A stretch of 56,520 nucleotides of DNA from Pseudosporangium ferrugineum (GTDB lineage Bacteria > Actinomycetota > Actinomycetes > Mycobacteriales > Micromonosporaceae), in assembly GCF_003002065.1 (NCBI RefSeq), contig NZ_PVZG01000029.1, positions 1 through 56,520 on the forward strand. The letters run 5' to 3'. Both the position numbers and the translations under genes were made by a program. Position 1 is the stretch's first letter. Each line of letters begins with the position of its first letter. Below the pieces are notes generated by a model. The model searched no databases, had not been told where the DNA came from, and saw only the letters and a list, made by a program, of their open reading frames with translations. This document shows positions 29,937-38,441 of the stretch, one piece after another.

Positions 29937-31453
29937 ATGTCCTGGTAGGCGACCTTGGGGTGGCCGTACCCGGGTCCCACCCGGTCCCAGACCTTCACGA
30001 ACTGCTGCTTGGCCTTCGTGGAGGCCGCCGACTCCTTGTCGCCCTTGCGGCGGTCGGGGCCGTTGCGCACCGACTTGCGGCACCCCTTGTCCGCCAGCTT
30101 CAGCCCCCACCGGTGGTACGCGTCGTCCGCCGCCTTCGAGTGCTGGAAGGCGGCGGCCAGCCAGGTCTTCAGCACGTCGCCGTCGACCAGGGCGGTCACC
30201 TCCAGCGCCTTCGCCGCGGCGAGGGACCGCTGCCGGGACGACGACGCCGCGGCGAGGTCCGCCGCCGACGTCTTCAGGCGCTTGCACTTCGCGAGGTTGC
30301 CGACCGCGTTCTTCACCTCGGTCCGCACCGGCGCGGACGAGACCAGCAGGGCGGCGATCCGGTCGGCCTGCTCCTGCGGCCTGGACCGGCCGAGCTCGCC
30401 GACGGCGTCGGAGACGGTGTGCATCCAGGCCTGGATCTCGTCGGTGTGCGTCACGGTGTAGCCCAGGGCCAGCGGCAGGACGACCAGCCAGGCGACGGTG
30501 CGCCGGCGGAACCCGGTCAGGCGGCGACCGAAGCGGGTGAGGACGCCGGGCTGTCGCGGCACCGGCGGGACGAACGCGGGTGCCGGCGCGGGCGCGGATC
30601 GCGGGCGCGGCACAGCCACGGTCACGGGTGGCTTCGCCCGCAGTTGTTCCTCCCACTCGCGCAGGCCCGGCGGCTTGCGGGCGTTCGCCGACAGCGCCCG
30701 TACGGACAGGGAATGCACCCCCGGACCGGCCCGCCGCAGCGCGTCCGGTTCCGTGGTGCTCTGGTCGCCGGCGAACAGCCGTACGCAGAAGAGCGCGAAC
30801 TTGTAGATGTCCCCGTCCTTCGTTCCGGACGCTCCCCCGGCCCGCACCTCCCAGTCCGTCGTCTCCACCTGAGGCAGGGCGGTCCGCCCGTGCAGCCGCA
30901 TGGCGTCGCAGTCGATGAAGTGGCATCGCGGCGTGCCGGTCGCGCTGTAGAGCAGGTTGTTGGGCGACAGGTCGCCGACCGTGAGCCCGATCCGGTGGAA
31001 GAGCCGGATCGTCGCCGCGACGTCGGCCAGCAGCTCGAGCCGCAGCTTGTCGTCGATCGCGATGCCCACCCGGTCGAGGTAGTCGGGCGGGTTCAGCAGC
31101 AGCTGGGTCTGGCCCAGCCGGCGCTGCGGGCCGCTCATCAGGCGGATCGAGGTGTGGAACCGCTTCGGCACCAGAGCCATCGTGAACCCTGCCACCCGGC
31201 CGCCGTCGGTGACCGCGTCGCGGGGCCAGGCGGCCGCCGCGGTGAGCCGCTGCCGGTCGGCGCCGGAGAGCTTCCCGGGCAGCGCGATGAGGTCGTGCAG
31301 CACCGCCGTGTCCAGTTCGGCCAGCGCGTCCGCCGAGTAGGCCTTGTAGACCAGCGGCGGCTGCGAGCGCGGGAGGGCATACACCGTGCCCTGGCCGCCG
31401 GAGCCGAGTTCCTCACCCAGCGGGCCGAGGCTCCCCAGCGTCACCGAGCCCAT
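29933..31453 (-). CDS. second TerY-type kinase with extracytoplasmic domain
   Basis: 506 aa. Kinase domain about 1-270: glycine loop GSGGQGTVYAL, Lys in LVYKAY, GDLSPNNLLY, DCD in HFIDCDAM and QVETTDWEV, closely matching the triad kinase at 28104. A Pro/Ala linker is followed by basic GRRLTGFRRRTVAW, a membrane helix at about 317-335, and a helical external domain of 170 residues with two cysteines (AKCKRLK, KGCRKS) that could pair. Its last part, FVKVWDRVGPGYGHP, recurs in exported domains of other actinobacterial proteins, from memory. GGAGGGGAG lies about 8 bases before the ATG. It follows the pseudo-cyclase/tail gene on the same strand after 101 bases. Confidence 0.87.
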   Translation of the reverse strand: MGSVTLGSLGPLGEELGSGGQGTVYALPRSQPPLVYKAYSADALAELDTAVLHDLIALPGKLSGADRQRLTAAAAWPRDAVTDGGRVAGFTMALVPKRFHTSIRLMSGPQRRLGQTQLLLNPPDYLDRVGIAIDDKLRLELLADVAATIRLFHRIGLTVGDLSPNNLLYSATGTPRCHFIDCDAMRLHGRTALPQVETTDWEVRAGGASGTKDGDIYKFALFCVRLFAGDQSTTEPDALRRAGPGVHSLSVRALSANARKPPGLREWEEQLRAKPPVTVAVPRPRSAPAPAPAFVPPVPRQPGVLTRFGRRLTGFRRRTVAWLVVLPLALGYTVTHTDEIQAWMHTVSDAVGELGRSRPQEQADRIAALLVSSAPVRTEVKNAVGNLAKCKRLKTSAADLAAASSSRQRSLAAAKALEVTALVDGDVLKTWLAAAFQHSKAADDAYHRWGLKLADKGCRKSVRNGPDRRKGDKESAASTKAKQQFVKVWDRVGPGYGHPKVAYQDI

Positions 31454-31554
31454 CCGTGCTCACTCCCCTCCGGTGGCCCGCCGCGGACCGCCCCTCTGCG
31501 ACGAGGAGATATCCGCGGGCGGGCCGGCGCCAGGTCATCTGGCGAACAGCGACG

Positions 31555-32517
31555 TCAGCGGGCCGGTCCCGGCGCACCGCGGGGGCGGCGGGACACCCGG
31601 TAGCCGACCCCCGCGGGCAGCGCGGACCGGATCACCCGGTCGAGGCCGTTCAGCGGCTCGTCGGTGTCGAGCAGCACGGTGACCGGTCCGGGCGGCTGCC
31701 GCACCGGCGTCTCGGGTACGGCCGACCACGTCGCCGAGCCCGGGTCGACGACCTGCACGCCGACGCCGTACCGCAGCGCGATGAGGTCGGCCAGGCCGCG
31801 GGCGGTGCCCCGGCGGCGGTAGCAACCCACCAGGCCGGAGACCAGGCGACGGCCGTGGCGGTCGTCGAGCAGCCGCGGAAGGTCCACGCCGAGGACCTCG
31901 TACATCCAGGCGAGCACGTCCGAGGGGGCGACGTCCGGGGACAGCAGCACCGGCAGCTCCTCCGCGAACGCGGCCACGGGCAGGGCGACCGCGTCGACCG
32001 CCTCGGCGATCAACCGGACCGGCGAGCCGGGGGCGGTGCGCCGCGCCGTCTCCCCGAGCACGCTGATCTCCTCCGGTGCCGCGGCCGTCCCCGCCGGGAC
32101 CACGTCGCCGGGGGCCAGGTCGCGCACCGCTTCACTGACCGTCAGGCGTACGGCGGCAGCATCGCCCGCGGCCGGCGGGCGGGCGAGCTCCCGGGCGGTC
32201 GTCACGGCGTCGCCGTACCAGCCGGTGCCGTCGCGGTGGCACATGCCGACGTCCAGGCCGGCGCCCAGCCGGGGCGGTCCGGGCAGCCGGGCGGTGGCCT
32301 CCGCCAGCTCCCGCGCGAACTCGCGGGCCAGCCGGGCTGCCGCCGCGGCCGGTGCGACGATCAGCAGGCCGGTGCCGAAGCGGCCGTGCTCGGCCTCCCG
32401 CCAGTCCAGGCCGGCCCGGCGGAACGCCTCCGGGAGCACGGTGCGGGTGAACTCACCCCAGGGTGGGGGCGGGTCGCCGGCCGTGATCACCAGGGCCGCC
32501 CGGTACATGCCAGCCAT
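31555..32517 (-). CDS. pseudo-cyclase domain fused to P2 gpI-like tail domain
   Basis: 320 aa. Residues about 5-135 align by eye with the cyclase at 21467: ALVITAGDP for ALVDVEGFG, HGRFGTGLLIVAP for EDRGDGILMIDP, and GWYGDAVTTAREL for GWVGTAVNTTARL. All four catalytic positions are lost (Asp to Ile11, Asp to Thr49, Asn to Thr106, Arg to Glu110). Residues about 183-310 form a phage tail domain: LPVLLSPDVAPSDVLAWMYE, LPRLLDDRHGRRLV and YRRRGTARGLADLIALRYGV, the signature of the gpI-like baseplate protein of contractile systems. The start at 32517 is uncertain; an ATG at 32508 is also in frame. With the J-like protein at 19482 this gives two baseplate wedge homologues in a locus with no other tail genes. 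Confidence 0.75.
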   Translation of the reverse strand: MAGMYRAALVITAGDPPPPWGEFTRTVLPEAFRRAGLDWREAEHGRFGTGLLIVAPAAAAARLAREFARELAEATARLPGPPRLGAGLDVGMCHRDGTGWYGDAVTTARELARPPAAGDAAAVRLTVSEAVRDLAPGDVVPAGTAAAPEEISVLGETARRTAPGSPVRLIAEAVDAVALPVAAFAEELPVLLSPDVAPSDVLAWMYEVLGVDLPRLLDDRHGRRLVSGLVGCYRRRGTARGLADLIALRYGVGVQVVDPGSATWSAVPETPVRQPPGPVTVLLDTDEPLNGLDRVIRSALPAGVGYRVSRRPRGAPGPAR

Positions 32518-32750
32518 GCCCCGATTCTGGCGTGGCGGGCCGATCGCGACACCATCCGTACGCATGGTCCTCACCGTCTGCTTCTCCGGGGTTACGGCCC
32601 TTCCCGGCGGAACCGTCTCCTGCGGACGGTTGCATGCCCCTCCGGCGCAGATGTGTCGTCTTTCGGACATCAACATCGGATTCTGAACCGCGGACGGCTT
32701 AACCGAGTACTAAATGGAGCGTTCCCATGCCCTGCCATCGATGAGGTCCC

Positions 32751-34793
32751 ATGCGGAGAAAACCCCGGTCGATCCGATCGAAGATCATTCTGGCGCTCCT
32801 GGTGCCCGTCCTCGCCCTGATCACGCTGTGGACCCTCGACGTGCAGACGTCGTTCGCCGACGCCGCGGCGCTGCGTGACGGTTACAACACCCGGGACAAC
32901 GTGGCCCTGCCGGCCGACCTGATGGTGGCGGCGTTGCAGGTGGAACGCAGCGGCTCGGTCCAGATGCTGGCGGCGGGAGACCGGGAGGCCGCCGCGCTGA
33001 GCGCGCAGCGGAAGGCGACCGACGCCGCCGTCGCCTCCTTCCGGGACCTGTCCCGGAAGTACCGGGGCAGCGGGATCTCCGCCGACATCACCCGGGCCAG
33101 GATCGCCGAGATGAACACGACCTTCGACTCGCTGGACCTGATCCGGGCCCAGATCGACGCCCGGAGCGTCACCGGCGACCAGGTGGTGACCGGCTTCACC
33201 GGCATCATCAACGTCGCCTTCAGCGTGACCACGTCGACCGCCTCCGCCGGCGATCCGCTGGTGGAGCGGGTCCTGCGGACGGCCGTGGCCCTGCGCCGGG
33301 CCGGGGAGCTGCTCCACCAGGAGGACGCCCTGCTCACCGGCGCGACGACCGCGGGCCGTTTCACCCCCGGGGAGTACAAGCTGCTCACCGAGGTCGTCGG
33401 CGCGTTGCGCTTCCAGCTGCCCACCGCCAGCTCCACGCTGCCGGCGCCCGACCAGGCCGCCTTCCGGAGCATGCTGGGCAGCCCGACCTTCACCGCCCTG
33501 CGGGCCGCCGAGGACCAGGTGATCGCGGCCGGCGGGGCCGCCGAGACGGTGCCGATCACGCAGGACGTCTGGAAGGCCATGTTCAACCCGGCCGTCCGGC
33601 AGTTCTACGGCTTCCTCGCCAACGGGTACGACAAGGCCCTCGAGTTCTCGCGGGCGGAACGCGACCGCATCGTCATCCGGTTCGGCATCACCGGCGTCCT
33701 GGGTCTGATCGCCATCCTGACCTCGCTGTTCCTGTCGATCCGCATCGGCGGCTCCGTGGTGCGGCGGCTGTCCGTGCTGCAGACCGCCGCCACCGACCTC
33801 GCCCATCGGCGGCTGCCCGAGACCGTGCAACGGCTGCGCGCCGGGGAACGCATCGACGTCGCCGCCCACACGCTGCGCCTGTCCCTGGGCAACGACGAGA
33901 TCGCCCGGGTCGGCGCCGCCCTCGGCGAGGTGCAGCGGAGCGCGATCGAGTCCGCGGCGGGCGAGGCGGCGATGCGCTACGACATGAACAAGGTGCTGGT
34001 CAACATCGCGCGCCGCAACCAGTCGCTGATCGACCGGCAGCTCGAGGCCCTCGCCCGTACGCCCGGAGCGGACGCCGCCGGGGAGCGCCCGGCCGCCCGC
34101 GCCGAGCAGCTCGCCGTGCAGATGCGCCGCCACGCGGAGCACCTGGTGATCCTCGCGGGTTCGGCGCGGAGCCGGCGCGGGCTCGGCCCCGAACCGCTGG
34201 CCCGGATCATCGCCCGTACGGCGAACGAGGTGGAGCACGCCGAGCGGATCGAGTTCGGCCCCCTGGCGGAGGTCGAGGTGCCCGAGCCCGCCGTCACGGA
34301 CATCGGCCACCTGCTCGCCGAGCTGCTGGAGAACGGCACCACCTTCTCCCCGCCCGACACCCCCGTACGCATCTCCGCACACCAGGTGGCCGAGGGCGTC
34401 GTGGTCGAGATCGAGGACCACGGCATCGGGATGTCGGCCTCCGCGCTGGAGGAGACGAACCGCAGGCTGACCCAGCCCCAGGAGTTCGACCCCGCCACGA
34501 GCGCCCGGCTGGGCCTGTTCGTGGTGGCGATCCTGGCCGCCCAGCGGGGCATCCGCGTCGTCCTGCGCCCCTCCGACGGGCAGGGCATCACCGCGACGGT
34601 CACCATCCCCGCCGAGCTCGCGGTGCCCCTGACCACGCCGGTGGCGCCGGTGACCGGCGCCTCCCTGCGGCCGGTGCCGGTCACCCGGCGGTCCGACGCG
34701 GCCAGGCTGGTGGGCATGGCCGGGCGCGCGGGCCGCGGATCGGCCGACCGCACCGCGGCGCCCCGGCACGCCGCGGAGGACCGGAACGTGTGA
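32751..34793 (+). CDS. nitrate/nitrite-sensing-domain histidine kinase, CvnA-like
   Basis: 680 aa membrane sensor. A membrane helix at about 12-30 (IILALLVPVLALITLW), an extracytoplasmic NIT domain at about 45-300 (ERSGSVQMLAAGD, the family motif), a second helix at about 305-328, HAMP to about 385, then a degenerate dimerisation segment and HATPase_c (about 520-625) with LLENGTTFSPPDTPV (N box) and DHGIGMS (G1). In relatives the phosphoacceptor region reads LDHLATRMRR; here it reads AEQLAVQMRR, so the His is not evident. The C-terminus is Pro/Arg-rich. It is followed by a SpoIIE phosphatase instead of the usual conservon roadblock gene. Confidence 0.88.
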   Translation: MRRKPRSIRSKIILALLVPVLALITLWTLDVQTSFADAAALRDGYNTRDNVALPADLMVAALQVERSGSVQMLAAGDREAAALSAQRKATDAAVASFRDLSRKYRGSGISADITRARIAEMNTTFDSLDLIRAQIDARSVTGDQVVTGFTGIINVAFSVTTSTASAGDPLVERVLRTAVALRRAGELLHQEDALLTGATTAGRFTPGEYKLLTEVVGALRFQLPTASSTLPAPDQAAFRSMLGSPTFTALRAAEDQVIAAGGAAETVPITQDVWKAMFNPAVRQFYGFLANGYDKALEFSRAERDRIVIRFGITGVLGLIAILTSLFLSIRIGGSVVRRLSVLQTAATDLAHRRLPETVQRLRAGERIDVAAHTLRLSLGNDEIARVGAALGEVQRSAIESAAGEAAMRYDMNKVLVNIARRNQSLIDRQLEALARTPGADAAGERPAARAEQLAVQMRRHAEHLVILAGSARSRRGLGPEPLARIIARTANEVEHAERIEFGPLAEVEVPEPAVTDIGHLLAELLENGTTFSPPDTPVRISAHQVAEGVVVEIEDHGIGMSASALEETNRRLTQPQEFDPATSARLGLFVVAILAAQRGIRVVLRPSDGQGITATVTIPAELAVPLTTPVAPVTGASLRPVPVTRRSDAARLVGMAGRAGRGSADRTAAPRHAAEDRNV

Positions 34794-34812
34794 CCGGGAC
34801 CGGCGGCTTTTG

Positions 34813-34818
34813 TACGCT
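34813..34818 (+). promoter_or_regulatory. -10 box for leaderless phosphatase gene
   Basis: TACGCT ends 7 bases before the ATG at 34826. It supports that start over the GTG at 34790 that overlaps the kinase stop. Confidence 0.45.
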
Positions 34819-34825
34819 GGCAACG

Positions 34826-36082
34826 ATGGAGAGCAATCACGGCGTCGTCCTCGCCGGCATCCTGGAGGCGGCGGAGAACGCCCCGCCCGTGGACGCGGTC
34901 GAGGCCGTCACCCGCGAGCTCGGCACCACCCTGAACGCCCGCACCGTGTCGTTCCTGATCGCCGACCTCAGCGGCCGGGCGCTGGTCCGACTGGCCCGCG
35001 TACCCCTCAACGGCTCGGCCGGGGACCGGCGGTCCGGCGAGGAGTCCGCCACCGTGCTGCCGTTCGACGGCGGTCCGGCCGAGCAGGCGCTACGCACCCA
35101 GACGGTGCAGGTCCTCGCCGTGCCCGGCGGCTGGACGGTGCTGGCCCCGGTGACCGATCGCGGCGAGGTGATCGGTCTGCTCGACCTGGACCTGCCGGAG
35201 GAGCCGGCACCGGAGGCGGTGCGGGAGATCACCCGTACGGCGCACGCGCTGGCCTTCGTGGTGATCGCCAACCGGCGGCACACCGACCTGTTCGAGTGGG
35301 GGCAGCGCACCACCCCGTACACGCTCTCCGCCGAGATCCAGCGCCGCCTGCTGCCCGGCTCGTTCACGTGCGAGGCCAGCGCGTTCACCCTCTCCGCCTG
35401 GCTGGAGCCGGCCGCCAGCATCGGCGGGGACACCTTCGACTACAGCCTCGCCCGCGACGTGCTGCACTTCAGCGTCACCGACGCGATGGGCCACGGGGTC
35501 GCCAGCGCGCTGACGGCCACCCTCGGCGTCGGCAGCCTGCGCAACAGCCGCCGCGGCGGGGCCGGCCTGGTGGAGCAGGCCGGCACCGCGAACGCCGCCC
35601 TGATCGAGCACGCCGTCGTGCCGGGCAGCTACGTCACCGCGGTGCTCGGCCGTCTCGACCTGAACACCGGGGTGTGCACGCTGCTCAACGCCGGGCACGT
35701 GCCGCCGCTGCTGATCCGCGACGGCGTCGCCCGGGACCTGCCGCTGCCCGGCAACTTCCCGCTGGGCATGTTCCCCGGCAGCACCTTCGAGACCGGGGAG
35801 CTCGCGCTGCGGCCGGGAGACCGCCTGGTGGTGATCACCGACGGCATGCGCGAGCGCAGGGCCGCCGGCCTCGACCTGACGGCACGACTGCGGAAGCTGA
35901 CCGGCCTGCACCCGCGCGAGGCCGTACGGTCGCTCGCCGACGCCGTGCTCGAGGTCGCCGGGCCGGTCCTGGCCGACGACGCCACCCTGCTCATGCTCGA
36001 CTGGTACAACGGGCACCACGAGGAACGGCGTACCGACGCCGGCGCCGACCAGGAACGCGCCAGCGCCCCGCTGCCCGGGTGA
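34826..36082 (+). CDS. SpoIIE/RsbU-type PP2C phosphatase with GAF-like domain
   Basis: 418 aa. A GAF-like sensory region (about 10-165: TLNARTVSFLIADLSG, VLAPVTDRGEVIGLLDLDLP) precedes a SpoIIE phosphatase domain (about 185-400). Metal motifs: ASIGGDTFDY, VTDAMGHG, NAGHVPPLL, ITDGMRE and DDATLLML. The probable substrate is a phosphorylated STAS antagonist, and one is encoded next door at 36084 in convergent orientation, with an RsbW-like ATPase beyond. This makes a local partner-switching module for a sigma factor or similar target. The start was chosen from the -10 box and family fit. Confidence 0.9.
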   Translation: MESNHGVVLAGILEAAENAPPVDAVEAVTRELGTTLNARTVSFLIADLSGRALVRLARVPLNGSAGDRRSGEESATVLPFDGGPAEQALRTQTVQVLAVPGGWTVLAPVTDRGEVIGLLDLDLPEEPAPEAVREITRTAHALAFVVIANRRHTDLFEWGQRTTPYTLSAEIQRRLLPGSFTCEASAFTLSAWLEPAASIGGDTFDYSLARDVLHFSVTDAMGHGVASALTATLGVGSLRNSRRGGAGLVEQAGTANAALIEHAVVPGSYVTAVLGRLDLNTGVCTLLNAGHVPPLLIRDGVARDLPLPGNFPLGMFPGSTFETGELALRPGDRLVVITDGMRERRAAGLDLTARLRKLTGLHPREAVRSLADAVLEVAGPVLADDATLLMLDWYNGHHEERRTDAGADQERASAPLPG

Positions 36083-36083
36083 G

Positions 36084-36431
36084 CTATTCGCCGGCCAGCC
36101 CGGCCTCGGCCGCCGCCACGGTGTCGTAGACCTCGACGACCCGGTCGACCGACGTGATGGCGAAGACGCTCCGGACCGGCTGCTGCGGACCGGCGACGCA
36201 CAGCCGCCCGCCGGCGTCCCGCACCGCCTTGAACGCCGTCACCAGGGCACCGAGCGCGCTCGAGTCCATGAAACCCACCGAGGTCAGGTCCACCACCACC
36301 CGGCGGTCCCCGGCGCCGATCAGCCGTTCCACGCCCTCGCGCAGCTGCGGGGAGGTCGCCATGTCGAGGTCACCCCGCACCTCGACCACGGTGCAGCCCC
36401 GGCCCGGCCGGGCCGCCACCAGCAGATCCAC
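36084..36431 (-). CDS. STAS-domain anti-sigma factor antagonist
   Basis: 115 aa from GTG. A single STAS domain with the phosphorylatable Ser in VGFMDSSALGAL (Ser57 or Ser58). VVEVRGDLDMATSPQLREG is the family beginning. When unphosphorylated it would bind an RsbW-type kinase, such as the one encoded divergently at 36583. The SpoIIE phosphatase gene ends one base before this stop. Together they form a phosphatase-antagonist-kinase set. Confidence 0.92.
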   Translation of the reverse strand: MDLLVAARPGRGCTVVEVRGDLDMATSPQLREGVERLIGAGDRRVVVDLTSVGFMDSSALGALVTAFKAVRDAGGRLCVAGPQQPVRSVFAITSVDRVVEVYDTVAAAEAGLAGE

Positions 36432-36582
36432 CCCGAACCTCCGTGTCTCGATGATCCGTCCACCCTATGCGGGCGGTGAGCGGGCCGCCGCCGTCAGGCA
36501 CCATAATCGTTTTGAGGTGGCCGGGCCGGGGTAGAGCGGTCCCGTCCGGCACGGTCACGCCCGGCCCAGGAGGAGCAGCGGA

Positions 36583-36990
36583 GTGCACGTCACCCTGACG
36601 CTGTCGTTACCCCGGCAGCCGTCCACCGTGACCCGCGCCCGGCATGTCCTGGCCACGCTGCTGAGCCTCACGGACGCGGCGGAGGAGGTGCGCGGCCACC
36701 TCGCCGTCGTCATCTCGGAGGCCTGCGCCAACGCGGTGATCCACGCCGACCCCGACAGCACGGTCGACGTCACCATCGTGATCGACGACGACGAGTTCAC
36801 GCTGGAGGTCGGCAACCGCGGCACCTCCCCGGACGGCGCCGGCCTCAAGGCGGGCCTGCCGGAACCCCTGACCGTCGGCGGGCGCGGCCTGCCGTTCATC
36901 GCGGCCCTCGCGGACCGCGCCGAGTTCGTGCCCGGCCCGCCGGGCGAGGTGCGCCTGCGCATGCACAAGAACCTCGCTGCGACCCCCTGA
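36583..36990 (+). CDS. RsbW-like anti-sigma ATP-binding protein
   Basis: 135 aa from GTG with AGGAGG about 9 bases ahead. It is a GHKL ATPase of the HATPase_c_2 class: ISEACANAVIHAD (N box with Glu and Asn), LEVGNRGTSP (G1-like) and GGRGLPFIAALADRAEF (G2-like). It probably phosphorylates the STAS protein at 36084 and holds a sigma factor or another target. The target is not identifiable here; no group B sigma gene adjoins it. The stop and the next ATG share one base (TGATG). Confidence 0.9.
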   Translation: MHVTLTLSLPRQPSTVTRARHVLATLLSLTDAAEEVRGHLAVVISEACANAVIHADPDSTVDVTIVIDDDEFTLEVGNRGTSPDGAGLKAGLPEPLTVGGRGLPFIAALADRAEFVPGPPGEVRLRMHKNLAATP

Positions 36991-37508
36991 TGGGACTCTC
37001 CTTCGCACTCGACCCGCCGGTGACCGCCGCCCTCCGGGACGAGGCCGTCGAGCTGTGGACCGCCGCGACCAACGCCGGCGGCGCGGTCGGCTTCGTCGCG
37101 CCCGTGACCGCCGACGACGTCCGGCCGGTCGCCGAGGAGACCTTCGCCGGGGTGACGGACGGGCCGGACCGGCTGCTGATCGGCACCGACGACGGGCGGC
37201 TGGTGGCGATGCTGTTCCTGGTCGACAACCGGTTCGCGCTCAAGGCGCACTGGCGGGTGCTCAAGCGGGTCATGGTGCTCCCGGGCAGCCAGGGACGCGG
37301 CTACGGCGCCGCGCTCATGCGGGAGGCGGCCGAGGCCGGTCGCCGGATGGGCCTGGCCGGGTTGCAGGTGACCGTACGCGACGGGCACGGGCTGGACGCC
37401 TTCTACGCCAAGCTCGGCTACCGACAGGTCGGCCGGCTCCCCGGGGCGCTGCGGGTGGCCGACGGGGACGACCGCGACGAGCTCGTCATGTGGCTCGACC
37501 TGCGCTAA
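36990..37508 (+). CDS. GNAT-family N-acetyltransferase
   Basis: 172 aa, a single GNAT domain. The acetyl-CoA-binding strand and loop are seen as VLKRVMVLPGSQGRGYGAAL, with Q/RGxGxA, followed by LQVTVRDGHGLDAFYAKLGYRQVGRL, the usual C-terminal half. The N-terminus is helical and unassigned. It is coupled to the RsbW-like gene by TGATG. The substrate is unknown. Its TAA stop overlaps the TAG of the convergent expansin gene inside CTAA. Confidence 0.9.
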   Translation: MGLSFALDPPVTAALRDEAVELWTAATNAGGAVGFVAPVTADDVRPVAEETFAGVTDGPDRLLIGTDDGRLVAMLFLVDNRFALKAHWRVLKRVMVLPGSQGRGYGAALMREAAEAGRRMGLAGLQVTVRDGHGLDAFYAKLGYRQVGRLPGALRVADGDDRDELVMWLDLR

Positions 37509-38398
37509 CAGGAGGGGGTGGGTGCCCCGGCCGCGAGCGCCAGGGTCGATTCCACCGCCGGCTCGGCCGCCACCGCCTGCTCCGGTGCTGCCTTCGCCGG
37601 CTTCTTCGCCACCTTCGCCGGCTTCTCCTGCGCCTTCTTCGTCGGCGCGGGCTTCGTCTTCACCGGGGCGGGCGGGCCGGCGGTGAAGCGTACGGAAGTC
37701 GTCTGCTTCTTCTCCGGTCGCAGTTTGATGTTCTTCGCCGTGGCGGTGTTGCCGTAGAGGTCGGTCATCCGGATCTGGAACGGCCCCGAACCGGTGCGCC
37801 GGTCGATGATCCAGAAGTTGTAGTCCGCGTGCGTGGCGGTCATCCAGTCGCCGCCGGGCCCCTTGGCCTTGACCGACTTGATCGGGTTCGCGTGGTTGTC
37901 GATCAGCACCGCCCACCAGTACTGCGACGACCCCTCGGCGAAGGTGATGCTGAGCGGCCCCGGCGTCGCGGCGTTCGGCACCGCCCGGTACGTGATCGGC
38001 ACGACGCCCTGCGACTCGTTCGCGATCCTCTTGAACGCCGTACGGCTGAGGTCCAGCCAGCCGGGGGTGCACTCGGGGCACGAGTCGAACACCTTGACCC
38101 GGACCTTGCCCTTGGGGCCCGTCACGTCGAGGTAACTGCCACAGGCCAGCGCCCCGGAATACTCGGTGCGGCCCAGGGCCACGTACAGATCATCGGCCGG
38201 GGGTGTGAAGTTGCAGTTGCCCACCGTGCCCGCGAGGTCGTAGAACGTGGCCTTGCCCTTGTGCTTGGCGGCGCTGGGCGGGGCCGCGCAGGCGCCGCCG
38301 CCGTTCTGCAGGAGGAGCGCCACGCCGAGGACGCCGGCCAGGAGGACGGCGCCGCCGGTGGCGAGCCAGCGGGGACGCAGAAGGCGATGAACTGTCAC
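37505..38398 (-). CDS. secreted bacterial expansin (EXLX1-like)
   Basis: 297 aa from GTG with GGAGG upstream. An N-terminal membrane/signal helix (about 12-30) leads to a double-psi beta-barrel at about 48-135: GKATFYDLAG, ALACGSYLDVTGPKGKV and VFDSCPECTPGWLDLSRTAF, which includes the conserved Asp. A second, cellulose-binding-like domain (about 140-230) has surface aromatics in SQYWWAVLIDNH and ADYNFWIID. Four Cys may form two disulphides. A Lys/Ala/Pro tail of 65 residues ends with Cys. Expansins loosen plant cell wall polysaccharides without hydrolysis, which suits a soil or plant-associated actinomycete. Confidence 0.9.
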   Translation of the reverse strand: MTVHRLLRPRWLATGGAVLLAGVLGVALLLQNGGGACAAPPSAAKHKGKATFYDLAGTVGNCNFTPPADDLYVALGRTEYSGALACGSYLDVTGPKGKVRVKVFDSCPECTPGWLDLSRTAFKRIANESQGVVPITYRAVPNAATPGPLSITFAEGSSQYWWAVLIDNHANPIKSVKAKGPGGDWMTATHADYNFWIIDRRTGSGPFQIRMTDLYGNTATAKNIKLRPEKKQTTSVRFTAGPPAPVKTKPAPTKKAQEKPAKVAKKPAKAAPEQAVAAEPAVESTLALAAGAPTPSC

Positions 38399-38441
38399 GC
38401 TGAGGCATCCTCCGGGGCCGCCGGGCCCGCGGGCAACCCTC

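Noticed and set aside
19482..32517. Interpretation as a prophage or a complete extracellular contractile injection system.
   Set aside because: Only J- and I-like baseplate homologues are present; no sheath, tube, spike, LysM, AAA, integrase, portal or capsid gene was found.
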